Source: Bacteroidota bacterium
GTDB lineage: Bacteria > Bacteroidota > Bacteroidia > JAADEI01
Direction of reading: 5' to 3'
Assembly (NCBI GenBank): GCA_015490475.1
Contig: WFXT01000104.1
Span: 1 to 10,248, forward strand
DNA length: 10,248 bases
Below, one piece after another: positions 1 to 7,120 of this stretch. Every line of letters starts with the position of its first letter. Position 1 is the first letter of the stretch. The notes beneath the pieces are model-generated. The model saw nothing but the letters and a program-made list of their open reading frames with translations, had not been told where the DNA came from and searched no databases. A program made the translations under genes and the position numbers.

Positions 1-893
1 GGATTGGTTATAATTACATCAAATTTATTATTGAAATTCAATTTTTCCATAACAATATCTTTTTTAATCAAAGAAGTACATTTATCGCATAGTGCTTTTT
101 TAATGTTTTGAGATGCCCCATCAATAACCTTAGGTGAATTATCAATGCCAATAAAGCAAGGACTATTACAGTCCGGTGTCTTAAACTCAAACGAACTGAT
201 AATTGCATTGACGTCAATTTTATTAATGAGAAAGGGTAAATTGCACATAGCAAGCGATTGGCGTCTAAACGAGCCAGCAGGAATGCTAAACTTATGATGA
301 CATGCTTCAATTAGTATTGTACCGCCACCACAGGTAGGGTCCAGCAAAGAATTAAACTCGCCAGCAAGTAAAACAAGGTGGTAGGCAAGCACTGGATTTA
401 GAGCAGAAGGGTGCTGATACACTCTATATCCGCGCTTATGCATAGAATCATATCCTGTTAAGTCAAGCCCTACGTAAACATCATCATTTTCAACTATAAT
501 GCGAACTATTGAGTCTGGTTTAGTAAGATTAACATGCAAGTTTTTTGTTTTTTGAAGAATTACAGAACCACATAATCGTTCTACGTCAATACTTCTGAAA
601 TCATGCTTGCCGCGTCTGGAACAGCGACAGGCGAAAGAACCATAGGGAAGCCACTCAGCCCACTCTATTTCATGCAGGTTCCCTTCAATGTCTGTAATGG
701 ATGTTGCGGAAAAATGTGCTATATAAAGCAGTGCCCTATAGTAAACTCTCAACTTGAAAACATCATTAATAACATTATGCAGGTGATCATAATCTTTTAG
801 AATAAGGCTTTTGGCAACAATAGTGCCTTTTATTTGCGAGTTGGATACTTTTTCCAAACCATAGGGAACGATATACAAAACCTTCAATGTCAT
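1..893 (-). CDS. THUMP-domain class I RNA methyltransferase, Trm14/TrmN-like (3' end cut by window edge)
   Basis: This frame is open from ATG at 893 to the window edge: 297 complete codons, then the first two bases of a Pro codon. Residues about 60-145 look like a THUMP RNA-binding domain, with the segment RRGKHDF (93-99) and a following VERLCG. A Rossmann methyltransferase domain follows, announced by HKRGYRVYQHP (152-162). Motif I, which binds S-adenosylmethionine, is LDPTCGGGTILIEA (184-197); GIDNSP (249-254) is the acidic motif II. The sequence stops inside ITNP (295-298), the start of the NPPYG-type catalytic motif of base-N2 guanine methyltransferases. The DPTCGGGTI form and the HP-x-ALNP segment resemble the Trm14/TrmN group, which makes N2-methylguanosine at position 6 of tRNA, more than 23S rRNA enzymes of the RlmL type. 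That substrate is inferred from family resemblance. The start lies 9 nt after the rhomboid stop, so the gene is probably last or late in that operon. Confidence 0.82.
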   Translation of the reverse strand, partial: MTLKVLYIVPYGLEKVSNSQIKGTIVAKSLILKDYDHLHNVINDVFKLRVYYRALLYIAHFSATSITDIEGNLHEIEWAEWLPYGSFACRCSRRGKHDFRSIDVERLCGSVILQKTKNLHVNLTKPDSIVRIIVENDDVYVGLDLTGYDSMHKRGYRVYQHPSALNPVLAYHLVLLAGEFNSLLDPTCGGGTILIEACHHKFSIPAGSFRRQSLAMCNLPFLINKIDVNAIISSFEFKTPDCNSPCFIGIDNSPKVIDGASQNIKKALCDKCTSLIKKDIVMEKLNFNNKFDVIITN

Positions 894-902
894 ATTTTTA
901 CT

Positions 903-1694
903 TTAAATAACTCCCTTGCGTTTCCAGTAATATAGTAGTAAACCACCCCAGAACATACCACCCAGATGAGCAAAATGTGCTATTGGGTCACCGGGCAAAT
1001 TCATTATGCCAAGCCACAGCTCCAGAAGTCCATATAAGATGACAAAATATTTTGCTTTAATGGGAAAGAAAAAAAACAGTAGTATAGTAGCATCAGGATA
1101 AAGGAGTCCAAAAGCAAGAAGTATTGCGAACACGGCTCCTGATGCCCCGACAGTAGGAATGTCAATATATCTCTCAACTTCTGTGATAATGACTTTTTTT
1201 AAGTTTTCAATGTAGTCTTGCGTGACCTGACCAGAATTCCATAGTACTTCATATTCGCCTACAGCATCAGGGTTAAATATTGGAAGTTCCTCGGCAAGTC
1301 TTCTCAAGTTATCAGGTTTTGGGTCATTGACGAATACACGTAATGTGTCTATTAACTTGCCGTGCTGATAGGTCAACACCGTTAGATGAATAATTGCTGC
1401 CCCTATACCAGAAATCAAGAAGTAATAAGCAAAGCGACGCATTCCGAAGCGATGTTCAAGGGGCAAGCCAAACATCCACAAAGCAAACATGTTGAAGAAA
1501 AGATGTGCAAAGCCTCCGTGCATAAACATATAGGTAACGAGCTGATAAAAATGAAACGAATCTGAATAGATTGAATGTAATCCCAGAATTGCGGAAAGAG
1601 ACATTCCCGTGGTCATCTGAATGGCATCCTCAGCCAGCAAGGCTATCACTGATATAATAATAATGTGCGGAATTGTTTTTCCTAACAGATTCAT
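903..1694 (-). CDS. Rhomboid family intramembrane serine protease
   Basis: A 263-residue polytopic membrane protein. All rhomboid hallmarks are visible: HGGFAHLFFN (59-68; H64 and N68 correspond to the oxyanion-hole region), the catalytic serine in GASG (183-186; S185), and the catalytic histidine in HFAHLGG (240-246; H243). About six membrane segments can be drawn, near residues 9-26, 52-78, 87-109, 181-199, 203-230 and 238-257. Rhomboids cleave transmembrane segments of other membrane proteins inside the bilayer; the substrate cannot be read from sequence. A hydrophilic loop of roughly 70 residues (110-178) separates the third and fourth helices and makes the protein longer than a minimal six-helix rhomboid. 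The ATG overlaps the mutL stop as ATGA (1691-1694), which suggests translational coupling to mutL. The C-terminus is a short basic tail, WKRKGVI. Family assignment is firm. Confidence 0.94.
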   Translation of the reverse strand: MNLLGKTIPHIIIISVIALLAEDAIQMTTGMSLSAILGLHSIYSDSFHFYQLVTYMFMHGGFAHLFFNMFALWMFGLPLEHRFGMRRFAYYFLISGIGAAIIHLTVLTYQHGKLIDTLRVFVNDPKPDNLRRLAEELPIFNPDAVGEYEVLWNSGQVTQDYIENLKKVIITEVERYIDIPTVGASGAVFAILLAFGLLYPDATILLFFFFPIKAKYFVILYGLLELWLGIMNLPGDPIAHFAHLGGMFWGGLLLYYWKRKGVI

Positions 1695-3427
1695 GACTTT
1701 CTGAAAAATTTTTCAAGTTCTGAGAATTCAATTAGTTTAATTATGGGACGTCCTGACGGAGTCCTATATGGCTCTGGTGATGAAAACAACTGAGCTAACA
1801 ATTGCTCCAGGGCTTTATCGTCCTGTTTGTTGACATACACTACTTCTTCGGCAAGCAATTTTGCAATGGATGCAGAATCTTTTAGTGTTGTTTTGCCATG
1901 TATGGCACCTAATATTTTGCTAAAAAGATATTCAAGGTCAACATGTTGTAGAAAAATGGGTATTGCGGTAACAAGTACAGTGTCTGGACCCAGCCTTTGA
2001 ATGGAAAAACCACTTTTGTTAAGAATTTCTATCATCTCGTCAAGATGTTCTCTATACTGGGGGGATAACTCAATTATCTTATGAAACAATTGATGTTGCT
2101 TAATGTTCAAGCCTTTTTCTATTGATTTAACAATGTTGTCAAAGGCAATTCTTTTATAAGCATTATTCAAGTCAATTATTGCAATTCCTGACTTCAACTG
2201 TGTTACTGCATATCTGTTTTGAACCAGTAAAATTCGTGGTTCTTCTGCTTGTTCAAACAGTGATGACTCCCTGACTTTATCTGCATCCTGCTTTTCCTGA
2301 GTGTTTGCAAAAGAAAGCCGAGATTCTGTATCCAATTCCTTTTGGGAAGCGTGGCTTTGTTCCGACTTCGTCGGCTTCAGCCTATGAATAGCAGAAGTAA
2401 TAAACGATGGGGTATCAAAATTTAGCTCGGCACTATTAAAGGCTTTTGCTATGGATTTTCTGACTGCACTTTCAAGGATTTGCCTCACAAAAAGTAAATC
2501 GGCAAATTGTACTAATTCTTTAGCAGGATGGACGTTCACATCAACCCATTCAGGAGGAAGATTGATAAAAATTACATAGGAAGGCGTCCTTCCTGTTTTA
2601 TTTTTAAAATGAGTTGCAACCACTGAGTGCAGGGTATCATCACGAACAGGGCGTCCATTAACGACAAATTGATGCCACGGTGGCGAAATCCTACTATCCC
2701 TCAAAATATAGCCCCAAACATCTATTCTATCTGCTTTTTCTTCTATCCTTACCCAATTTTTAGCCACTTTTTCCCCAAATATCTGTGTTAATCTACGGGG
2801 CAGTGACGTCCCTTTTAAGGCATACAATAATTTTCCATCCACAAAAAGGGAAAACGTCAAATTTGGCTGTGCGATGGCAACCCTCTTGAACATTTCTATC
2901 ACATGCGTCTGTTCTGTTCTAGCTGACGAAAGGGCTTTTTTTCTGGCTGGGTAGTTGAAAAACAGATCTTCAACAAGAATTCTGGTTCCTTCCGGGCAAT
3001 AACAAGGTTCTTGCTTAACAAATTGTCCACCCTTGATAATCACCCTTGTGCCAATGTCTGTGTTCCTCATTCTGGTTTCAAGTGTCACCTGAGATACCTG
3101 AGCGATGGCAGCCAGAGCTTCCCCCCTAAAGCCCATAGTAGTAATCCTTCGCAGGTCTTCTTCAGTGGCTATTTTACTTGTAGCATGGCGTTCAAAACAC
3201 AGGCGTGCATCTATTTCAGACATTCCAATGCCATCATCTTCTACAACGATAGCTTTCAATCCCCCCTTCTCTATTTTAACTTTTATAGTTTGTGCCTCGG
3301 CATCTATTGAATTATCAAGCAATTCCTTGACCACATGTGCAGGACGTTGAACAACCTCCCCCGCCGCTATTTTATTAATAACTTTCTCTGGTAGCAATCT
3401 AATTCGTTGCATTTGGACTTCAACCAT
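1691..3427 (-). CDS. mutL: DNA mismatch repair protein MutL
   Basis: 578 residues. MutL couples MutS mismatch recognition to downstream strand incision and removal. The N-terminal GHKL ATPase half is complete: KELLDNSIDA (34-43; E35 is the general base and N39 binds magnesium), DDGIGM (64-69), FERHATSKI (78-86), GFRGEAL (99-105) and NVHPAK (298-303; K303 contacts the ATP phosphate). A poorly conserved hydrophilic linker spans about 335-392. The C-terminal dimerisation domain begins near residue 397. In it, the DQHA-x2-E-x4-E endonuclease motif of nicking MutL proteins is replaced by DLNNAYKRIAFD (419-430), the ACR-type motif is missing, and the CPHGRP motif reads TPSGRP (556-561). Nicking activity is therefore doubtful, although Bacteroidota homologues often diverge here. 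Translation may begin at the ATG at 3427 or at Met6 (3412), since many homologues begin close to the IRLLPE segment. The gene follows the saccharopine dehydrogenase gene by 38 nt and overlaps the rhomboid gene by 4 nt. Confidence 0.96.
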   Translation of the reverse strand: MVEVQMQRIRLLPEKVINKIAAGEVVQRPAHVVKELLDNSIDAEAQTIKVKIEKGGLKAIVVEDDGIGMSEIDARLCFERHATSKIATEEDLRRITTMGFRGEALAAIAQVSQVTLETRMRNTDIGTRVIIKGGQFVKQEPCYCPEGTRILVEDLFFNYPARKKALSSARTEQTHVIEMFKRVAIAQPNLTFSLFVDGKLLYALKGTSLPRRLTQIFGEKVAKNWVRIEEKADRIDVWGYILRDSRISPPWHQFVVNGRPVRDDTLHSVVATHFKNKTGRTPSYVIFINLPPEWVDVNVHPAKELVQFADLLFVRQILESAVRKSIAKAFNSAELNFDTPSFITSAIHRLKPTKSEQSHASQKELDTESRLSFANTQEKQDADKVRESSLFEQAEEPRILLVQNRYAVTQLKSGIAIIDLNNAYKRIAFDNIVKSIEKGLNIKQHQLFHKIIELSPQYREHLDEMIEILNKSGFSIQRLGPDTVLVTAIPIFLQHVDLEYLFSKILGAIHGKTTLKDSASIAKLLAEEVVYVNKQDDKALEQLLAQLFSSPEPYRTPSGRPIIKLIEFSELEKFFRKS

Positions 3428-3465
3428 AAGCCAATAGTAAAGTTAGGCAAAAGATACTAAAATCC

Positions 3466-4806
3466 TCACATCACATTAACTGTTTCTTTAACAGGCTCTT
3501 CTTCTTCATGAAAGGTCATACCCATCTCCTGCAATTCATCAAGCAGTGGTTTGTATATTTCAGGGATAACGGGAATATACAATCCTCCTTCAAGTTTAAG
3601 TTTCCCTTCTACAAGAAGTCTTGTTACAATTGCAACAGGAATACCGACAGTAAAGGCGATGGCTGTGTTTTCTGCATTCTCTCCTATTCTATACATTGAC
3701 CCTTTCCACATAATCTTTTTACCCTCTGGAGTTTCATATTCAACCTCTTCCTGAATTATTACCATGTCTTTATCCTCTGGTTCCAGCTTCCACTTTTGTC
3801 TTAGAAGGTTTTCAAACACATCGGGCACCGACGGTGCTTTCTTGTGTGTAATAAGTGGCTTGTCATCCATAAGTCCTAACCACTTAATTCTGTACAGGTC
3901 TTCATCAGAGGCTCCCATTTCACGCAATTTTCTTTCTATATCATCTGCCCCTAAAAGGGCTCTGACTAATTGCCTGTATGTTTTAACCACTGCAGGGACA
4001 AAAAGGAAAGGGTCTGTAATACCGGACTGTGCGAGTAGTCTCCATGAGGATATGAAACCGGGATAGCGAATTGAGCCTCTCCATAATTCTTCAATTTCTT
4101 TAATATCATACCACGACAAATATCTGGTGCTATCAGAGTTAGGATATGCTTCCATGGTTCCAGTGATGGGATTGTCCATTGTTCGGACATCATCAAAAGG
4201 TTTAGGATAGGGAAGCAAGTGCAGTTTATTTTGGGATATATATGCAGTTGTGGACCTTCCAGCCATTACCACATTTCTCGGCGCCCACGTGAATTTATAT
4301 TTCCATGGGTTATCTTTTAGGTATTCAGGGTGCACAAGAGCTCCTGCAGCAGTTCTTATTTTCCTAATTTTGCATCCCTCTGCACGCAGCTTATCCACCT
4401 TTCTCTTGAGCATGGCATGGTCAATCCCGGGGTCAGCACCACATTCACCGATTACGGGAACTCCTGCCTTCTTAGCCTCATCGGCAAGTTCTTTAATCTC
4501 TCCTTTGATATACGAAGCAGTAACAACAGGTTTACGATATTTAATGGCAAGCTTAATCACGTCGGCGTGCATAAAGGCAGGAAGCATGCTGACAACAACA
4601 TCCGCTTCTCTGATGTATGGTTCCAGAACGGAAGGTCTCGTAATTGAGACTTCCACTGCCCTGCCCCTGATGTGTCCCCCTATTCTGCTTTTAGCAAGCC
4701 TATAGTCCCTGTCCAGAACGATTGTTTCACCGGCATGCCTCTCAAGAAGATATTTTATGAGATAAGGGGTTGAGAGACCTGCCCCCAACACAAGAACCTT
4801 CTTCAT
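3466..4806 (-). CDS. Saccharopine dehydrogenase (LYS9-like, NAD(P)-binding)
   Basis: 446 residues, the usual size for this family. The N-terminal Rossmann fold starts at once with VLVLGAGLSTPYLIKYL (4-20), the dinucleotide-binding glycine loop. LDRD (31-34) follows the second strand and SMLPAFMH (73-80) lies near the cofactor. The signature ECGADPGIDH (121-130) marks the entry to the C-terminal catalytic domain, which includes NPWKYKFTW and WKLEPEDKDM. These match bacterial saccharopine dehydrogenases that convert saccharopine to glutamate and 2-aminoadipate semialdehyde, normally part of lysine catabolism; the direction here is inferred. No lysine-ketoglutarate reductase gene is visible in the window. 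This is the first gene of the minus-strand block, divergent from hutI across 32 nt. The C-terminus is acidic (HEEEEPVKE). A related short-chain or homospermidine-type enzyme is less likely because the whole length fits the saccharopine type. Confidence 0.88.
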   Translation of the reverse strand: MKKVLVLGAGLSTPYLIKYLLERHAGETIVLDRDYRLAKSRIGGHIRGRAVEVSITRPSVLEPYIREADVVVSMLPAFMHADVIKLAIKYRKPVVTASYIKGEIKELADEAKKAGVPVIGECGADPGIDHAMLKRKVDKLRAEGCKIRKIRTAAGALVHPEYLKDNPWKYKFTWAPRNVVMAGRSTTAYISQNKLHLLPYPKPFDDVRTMDNPITGTMEAYPNSDSTRYLSWYDIKEIEELWRGSIRYPGFISSWRLLAQSGITDPFLFVPAVVKTYRQLVRALLGADDIERKLREMGASDEDLYRIKWLGLMDDKPLITHKKAPSVPDVFENLLRQKWKLEPEDKDMVIIQEEVEYETPEGKKIMWKGSMYRIGENAENTAIAFTVGIPVAIVTRLLVEGKLKLEGGLYIPVIPEIYKPLLDELQEMGMTFHEEEEPVKETVNVM

Positions 4807-4825
4807 TAATTTCGTTTTTGAGTAG

Positions 4826-4858
4826 TAAAATTAAACCTATGCTAACAATTATTGCAAA
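4826..4858 (-). promoter_or_regulatory. Possible Bacteroidota-type promoter for the saccharopine dehydrogenase-mutL operon
   Basis: On the minus strand, TTTG (4858-4855) is followed after 21 nt by TAATTTTA (4833-4826). This approximates the Bacteroidota housekeeping promoter, TTTG near -33 and TAnnTTTG near -7, with a mismatch in the last base of the -7 box. A transcript would start roughly 12-15 nt before the ATG at 4806. The -33 box would lie inside the first codons of hutI. In AT-rich DNA such a match can arise by chance, so this is a weak call. I see no equally good candidate for hutI in the 32-nt gap. Confidence 0.2.
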
Positions 4859-6077
4859 TGTAGGGAAGTTATATCAAGTGAGGGATGAGGCTATGAAAAG
4901 ACCTCTCAGAGGACCAGAGCTAAAGGAAGTGCCTTTTATTGAAAATGCCTATATAGCCATTGAAGATGGGATAATAAAGGACTTTGGTAGTATGGCAGAT
5001 ATTCCAGAAAATGCAGACAAATATTATGACGCCAGAGGGGGTGTGGTTATGCCGTGTTTTGTGGATTCACACACTCACATTGTTTATGTCGGAAGTCGTG
5101 AAGATGAATTTGTAATGAGAATACTGGGGATGAGTTACGAAGAGATAGCGGAAAGGGGTGGTGGCATCTTGAATTCGGCGAGAAAGTTCAGATCAGCTTC
5201 AAAGGAACAGATATTAGAAGAGAGCTTACGACGTCTGGACGAAGTAATAAGACAGGGCACCGGTGCCATAGAAATCAAAACTGGCTATGGTATAACGCCA
5301 GAAGGGGAACTCAAAGCACTGGAAATAATAAATGAAATCGCAGAAAAATCACCTATTCCAGTAAAGAGAACCTTCCTTGGCGCTCATGCCCTACCGTTAG
5401 AATATCGTAACAATAGGGAAGAGTTCATTAAAAAGCTTGTAAATGATGTAATTCCTTACGTTGGTAGAAATAATCTTGCTGATTACTGTGATGTGTTTTG
5501 TGAACGGGGCTTTTTTACACCGGAAGAAGCCCTGCTGATTTTGGAAACTGGCTTAAAATATGGCTTAAAGCCTAAAATTCACGGCAATCAATTGGGCAGG
5601 ACAGGAGGTGTTCAGGTTGCCGTCAAAGTGGGGGCTGTTTCCGTTGACCACGTAGAAGAACTTGGGCAGGAAGAACTAGACCTATTGAAAGACAGTAACA
5701 CCATCCCTGTTGCTTTACCAACAAGTTCATTCTTTCTTAAGAAGAACTATTCTCCCATGCGAACTATGATAGATTACGGACTGCCTCTTGCTCTGGCATC
5801 CGATTACAATCCTGGGACAACACCTACAGGAAATATGTTTTGTGTCTGGACATTAGCATGCCTTTATGGCGGAATAACTCCGCAAGAAGCATATAATGCA
5901 ATGACCATTAATTCCGCCTTCGCCATGGAAATAAGTCCCGACTATGCAACAATCACCAAGGGAAGCGTTGCCAACCTTATAGTTACAGAACCCCACGTCA
6001 AAAACCTTGAATACATGCCTTATGCATTTGGTTCAAACCATATCAGAAACGTCTTCATTAATGGCATAATCTATTAA
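4839..6077 (+). CDS. hutI: Imidazolonepropionase (histidine degradation)
   Basis: HutI hydrolyses 4-imidazolone-5-propanoate to N-formimino-glutamate, the third step of histidine breakdown. It is a cytosolic, metal-dependent amidohydrolase. From the ATG at 4839 it has 412 residues, the family's normal length. Visible are the metal-binding HTH in VDSHTHIVY (75-83; H78 and H80), GTGAIEIKTGYG (140-151), the active-site GAHALPLEY (181-189; H183), HGNQL (248-252; H248) and SDYNPG (321-326; D322). The same frame is open back to 4770, but that would add 23 residues without family resemblance and overlap the divergent dehydrogenase gene. The sequence from Met24 (LTIIANVGKLYQV) is a typical HutI N-terminus, so I chose it. 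The other hut genes (hutH, hutU and the formimino-transferase or hydrolase) are not in the window. recF follows after 5 nt. Confidence 0.96.
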   Translation: MLTIIANVGKLYQVRDEAMKRPLRGPELKEVPFIENAYIAIEDGIIKDFGSMADIPENADKYYDARGGVVMPCFVDSHTHIVYVGSREDEFVMRILGMSYEEIAERGGGILNSARKFRSASKEQILEESLRRLDEVIRQGTGAIEIKTGYGITPEGELKALEIINEIAEKSPIPVKRTFLGAHALPLEYRNNREEFIKKLVNDVIPYVGRNNLADYCDVFCERGFFTPEEALLILETGLKYGLKPKIHGNQLGRTGGVQVAVKVGAVSVDHVEELGQEELDLLKDSNTIPVALPTSSFFLKKNYSPMRTMIDYGLPLALASDYNPGTTPTGNMFCVWTLACLYGGITPQEAYNAMTINSAFAMEISPDYATITKGSVANLIVTEPHVKNLEYMPYAFGSNHIRNVFINGIIY

Positions 6078-6082
6078 GAACT

Positions 6083-7120
6083 GTGTTGAAGGAATTGCAA
6101 TTAACAAATTTTAGAAAATTTACAAATTTAAAGCTTTCTTTCAAGTCTGATAGCATTGCTATCGTCGGGGGAAATGCATCAGGCAAAACAACCGTACTGG
6201 AAAGCATAATGCATTTAAGTACAGGCAAGGGAACATTTCCCTCCCATGCTTATGTCAAAAATGGCGAAAAATTTTTCAGAGTAAAAGGAACTATTGTATC
6301 CTCAAGGCAACCACCTTCTGAAATAATAGTGTTTTTTGACGCATCAAAAAGAGAAAAGAAAGTCTTAATCAACAGGAAATTGGCACCACGACTGGCAGAA
6401 CTGATAGGACTAATGCCCACCATAAATCTCAATATGAATTCTCTACAATGGATATGGGGACCTGTGGAATGGCGACGCAAACAGATTGACCTTCTTCTGG
6501 CACAGACAGACAGAACATATCTTGAGACGCTAATAAAACATTACCGTTTACTGGAACAACGGAACAAAGCACTAAAAACGACTCACGACAATGCGCTATT
6601 CATCACATACGGTGAGATGCTATATGAAACGTCAAGCATAATAAGAAAATATCGGCTTGCACTTATTGCGACTTTAAACGAACTAATAGGGCCTTTGCTT
6701 GAGCGACTGATTCCAGACAAAGCAAAAAGTCTGGAATTGAAATATGTTCCCTTTGATGATGGTGACTGGCAAAGCAAAATAGAAAAGGAAAAAGAGCTTG
6801 GTTATACACTATGGGGTGCCCAACGGGACCAATTAATCTGGGAAGTGGGGGGAACAGAAGCCAATGTGTTTTTAAGCCGAGGTGAGGGGGCACGGCTGGC
6901 ACTGGCAACAGTAATAGCCCTATGGTTGTGGACAGCCCGAAAAAGAAAACACGTGACTTTATTGGCTGATGACTGGGAAGCTTTCCAAGACAGGAAATAT
7001 CTTGAGAAAGTACCGTCTTTTCTGCTTTCTGTAAAACCTTCTAACTCATCCATATTCATAGCCTCACTGAACAGGCTCAAAGAAAGCCAATGGCAACAAA
7101 TAATGCTTGACAATCAATAA
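6083..7120 (+). CDS. recF: DNA replication and repair protein RecF (divergent)
   Basis: 345 residues, slightly under the usual 360 or so. RecF is an SMC-like ABC ATPase that binds gapped DNA and, with RecO and RecR, helps load RecA. Visible are the N-terminal LKELQLTNFRKF (2-13), Walker A GGNASGKTT (29-37), EWRRKQID (129-136; the RRxFLD segment of RecF), GAQRDQL (245-251; usually GPHRDDL), the ABC signature LSRGEGARLALA (264-275; usually LSQGQQ) and Walker B VTLLADDWEAF (291-301). Thus every RecF landmark is present but several are altered. There is no ATG near the family start: translation must begin at GTG (6083) or the adjacent TTG (6086), just 5 nt after the hutI stop, which suggests translational coupling. 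The 3' end overlaps the convergent sulfotransferase gene by 7 bp (7114-7120). Another small SMC-like ATPase is possible, but RecF is the best fit. Confidence 0.85.
   Translation: MLKELQLTNFRKFTNLKLSFKSDSIAIVGGNASGKTTVLESIMHLSTGKGTFPSHAYVKNGEKFFRVKGTIVSSRQPPSEIIVFFDASKREKKVLINRKLAPRLAELIGLMPTINLNMNSLQWIWGPVEWRRKQIDLLLAQTDRTYLETLIKHYRLLEQRNKALKTTHDNALFITYGEMLYETSSIIRKYRLALIATLNELIGPLLERLIPDKAKSLELKYVPFDDGDWQSKIEKEKELGYTLWGAQRDQLIWEVGGTEANVFLSRGEGARLALATVIALWLWTARKRKHVTLLADDWEAFQDRKYLEKVPSFLLSVKPSNSSIFIASLNRLKESQWQQIMLDNQ

Noticed and set aside
68..310. An 80-codon minus-strand reading frame rich in Leu and Ile.
   Set aside because: It lies inside the THUMP methyltransferase gene in another frame. 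The methyltransferase frame has clear motifs (DPTCGGGTI, GIDNSP, ITNP) and this one has none.
2362..2374. Perfect small hairpin CCGACTTCGTCGG.
   Set aside because: It falls in the coding linker of mutL, has a 5-bp stem, no T-run after it, and I saw no second copy in the window. It is probably incidental to the KPTKSE codons.
3428..3465. 38-nt gap between the saccharopine dehydrogenase gene and mutL as a terminator or promoter site.
   Set aside because: No stem-loop with a T-run and no convincing TTTG/TAnnTTTG pair is visible, so read-through transcription is more likely.
4250..4705. A 151-codon plus-strand frame opposite the saccharopine dehydrogenase gene.
   Set aside because: It is antisense to a well-supported gene, has no recognisable motif, and its composition is that of a reverse-complement shadow.
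4770..4838. Upstream extension of hutI by 23 codons.
   Set aside because: The added residues do not resemble HutI, and the extension would overlap the start of the divergent dehydrogenase gene by 37 bases.
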